Shown here: piece after piece, positions 5,847 to 6,301 of the stretch
Numbering within the stretch: the first letter of the stretch is position 1
Layout of the letters: every line of letters starts with the position of its first letter
Notes under the pieces: model-generated
What the model was told of the DNA's origin: nothing
The model's input: the letters and a program-made list of their open reading frames with translations, nothing else
The model's database searches: none
Translations under genes and position numbers: made by a program
Assembly: GCA_002780805.1 (NCBI GenBank)
Contig: PEUD01000146.1
Span: forward strand, 1 to 6,301
Direction: 5' to 3'
Origin: Candidatus Omnitrophica bacterium CG02_land_8_20_14_3_00__42_8
GTDB lineage: Bacteria; Omnitrophota; Gorgyraeia; Gorgyraeales; Gorgyraeaceae
DNA length: 6,301 nucleotides

Positions 5847-5894
5847 GCTTGATAGCATAGGAAATTATATTAACCTTTTTAATCTCAAAATACC

Positions 5895-5935
5895 CTAAGG
5901 TGACACTCTGACAATGTCAGAGTGTCACCTTAGCG
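5895..5935. repeat. Dispersed palindrome, copy 2, perfect 19-bp arms
   Basis: Bases 5895-5913 and 5915-5933 are exact reverse complements around A5914. The left arm is CTAAGGTGACACTCTGACA. This is the better-preserved relative of the element over the pnp stop (3133-3172), matching 36 of 40 bases including the trailing TTAGCG. It lies alone between the partial gene and the terminator at 5810-5846. It has no U-run on either side and no recognisable open reading frame. Confidence 0.9.
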
Positions 5936-6079
5936 ATAAGACATAAGAATATCTCTCGGCCTGTCGGCCTTATTAGTAAAAAGGGAATTGTAGTGCCAAA
6001 GAAAATTTGCCTATTAATGTTATCGTCGGTAAAAAAAGGTTTTAGCTGATGAAAGTGTAGAAGATGGGTATACCTTCAA
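5936..6079. other. Intergenic stretch with no recognisable feature
   Basis: These 144 bases lie downstream of the partial gene. A 13-codon minus-strand reading (MIEGIPIFYTFIS) starts at an ATGA overlap with the stop of the partial gene and then stops; it has no recognisable family and is probably chance. A tiny GGCC-flanked repeat near 5959-5971 is too short to call. I see no RNA gene, promoter or terminator here. With the leader, promoter, terminator and palindrome already listed, this accounts for the whole non-coding stretch 5599-6079. Confidence 0.6.
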
Positions 6080-6301
6080 TCATCGCAAATTCTCTTCGGT
6101 ATATAATGATAATTCGACAAGGCGTTCCAAAAGTTCTTCGGAAGACATGCCCGTAAAATTTTGAAGAATAAGTTCTTTCGCGAAAAGGCGGCAGATATAA
6201 CGCAGCTTTCTGGCCTTTTCGCGTCCTGCATAAATGAAATCGCGATGGCCGCTGTTGATTATAACAATATTGCGTTTTTCGTCATATCGTGAACGCCATA
6301 T
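6080..6301 (-). CDS. C-terminal part of an unidentified protein, cut by the window edge (possibly an ATP-binding protein)
   Basis: An open frame of 73 codons runs in from the right edge to a TGA (complement of 6080-6082) with no internal stop. It begins IWRSRYDEKRNIVIINSGHRD and ends in a Leu/Glu-rich helical tail, ELLERLVELSLYTEENLR. The segment KLRYICRLFAKELILQNF looks like a conserved amphipathic helix. The NSGHRDF...LRYICRLFAKEL...LLERLVELSLYTEENL pattern recalls, from memory only, the C-terminus of a family of GHKL/Hsp90-like ATP-binding proteins; no ATPase motif lies in the visible part, so this is a suggestion. Base use differs from the other genes, with many CGC Arg codons and GCG Ala. 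Coding status is well supported by amino-acid composition and by the terminator downstream. Start, length and function lie outside the window. Confidence 0.7.
   Translation of the reverse strand: MWRSRYDEKRNIVIINSGHRDFIYAGREKARKLRYICRLFAKELILQNFTGMSSEELLERLVELSLYTEENLR

Noticed and set aside
5864..5888. Second minus-strand promoter (TATAAT at 5864-5869 with TTGAGA upstream)
   Set aside because: The spacing between the boxes is only 13 bases, and any transcript would run straight into the terminator at 5810-5846.
6041..6080. Short overlapping minus-strand reading (MIEGIPIFYTFIS) after the partial gene
   Set aside because: Only 13 codons, no recognisable motif; the ATGA overlap is easily due to chance.

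Overview
The window carries four intact genes, all on the minus strand, plus the 3' end of a fifth that runs off the right edge. In the direction of transcription (right to left) they are: the C-terminal 73 codons of an unidentified protein, rpsO (ribosomal protein S15), pnp (polynucleotide phosphorylase), uppP (undecaprenyl-diphosphate phosphatase) and ftsK (FtsK/SpoIIIE DNA translocase). These are core bacterial functions: translation, RNA turnover, cell-wall lipid-carrier recycling and chromosome segregation. The DNA is moderately AT-rich, with many Ile-ATA and Lys codons. Together with the rpsO-pnp-uppP-ftsK order and the many palindromic repeats, this looks like an uncultivated Gram-negative lineage of the Omnitrophota type. 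That placement is a weak inference, since no taxonomic marker can be searched here.

Right part (5599-6301). The partial gene ends at 6080. Then come a 144-bp stretch with nothing recognisable, a 19-bp-armed perfect palindrome (5895-5933), a strong bidirectional intrinsic terminator (5810-5846) and a near-consensus sigma70 promoter (TTGACC-N17-TATAAT, 5779-5807) that must drive rpsO. Its roughly 170-nt leader is filled by four small hairpin modules, each flanked by GTAG or a variant. They form two inverted pairs of the same design, resembling REP/BIME elements. rpsO starts with GTG behind a clear GGAGG.

Middle part (2332-5328). rpsO and pnp are 88 bp apart, with a branched stem followed by a short U-run, as expected for the classic rpsO-pnp unit. 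The pnp stop codon lies inside a second copy of the palindrome seen at 5895-5933. A 25-bp perfect hairpin follows at once and ends three bases from the uppP ATG, so uppP has no visible Shine-Dalgarno sequence.

Left part (1-2331). The 97-bp uppP-ftsK gap is almost wholly one palindromic repeat of the TGTCATTGCGAG...GAAGCAATC type. ftsK then fills the rest and ends 17 bp from the edge.

The coding content is ordinary. The unusual content is the set of palindromic repeats: three, possibly four, different families occupy most of the larger intergenic spaces of one housekeeping operon. Several overlap functional sites (the pnp stop, the uppP translation start, the rpsO leader).
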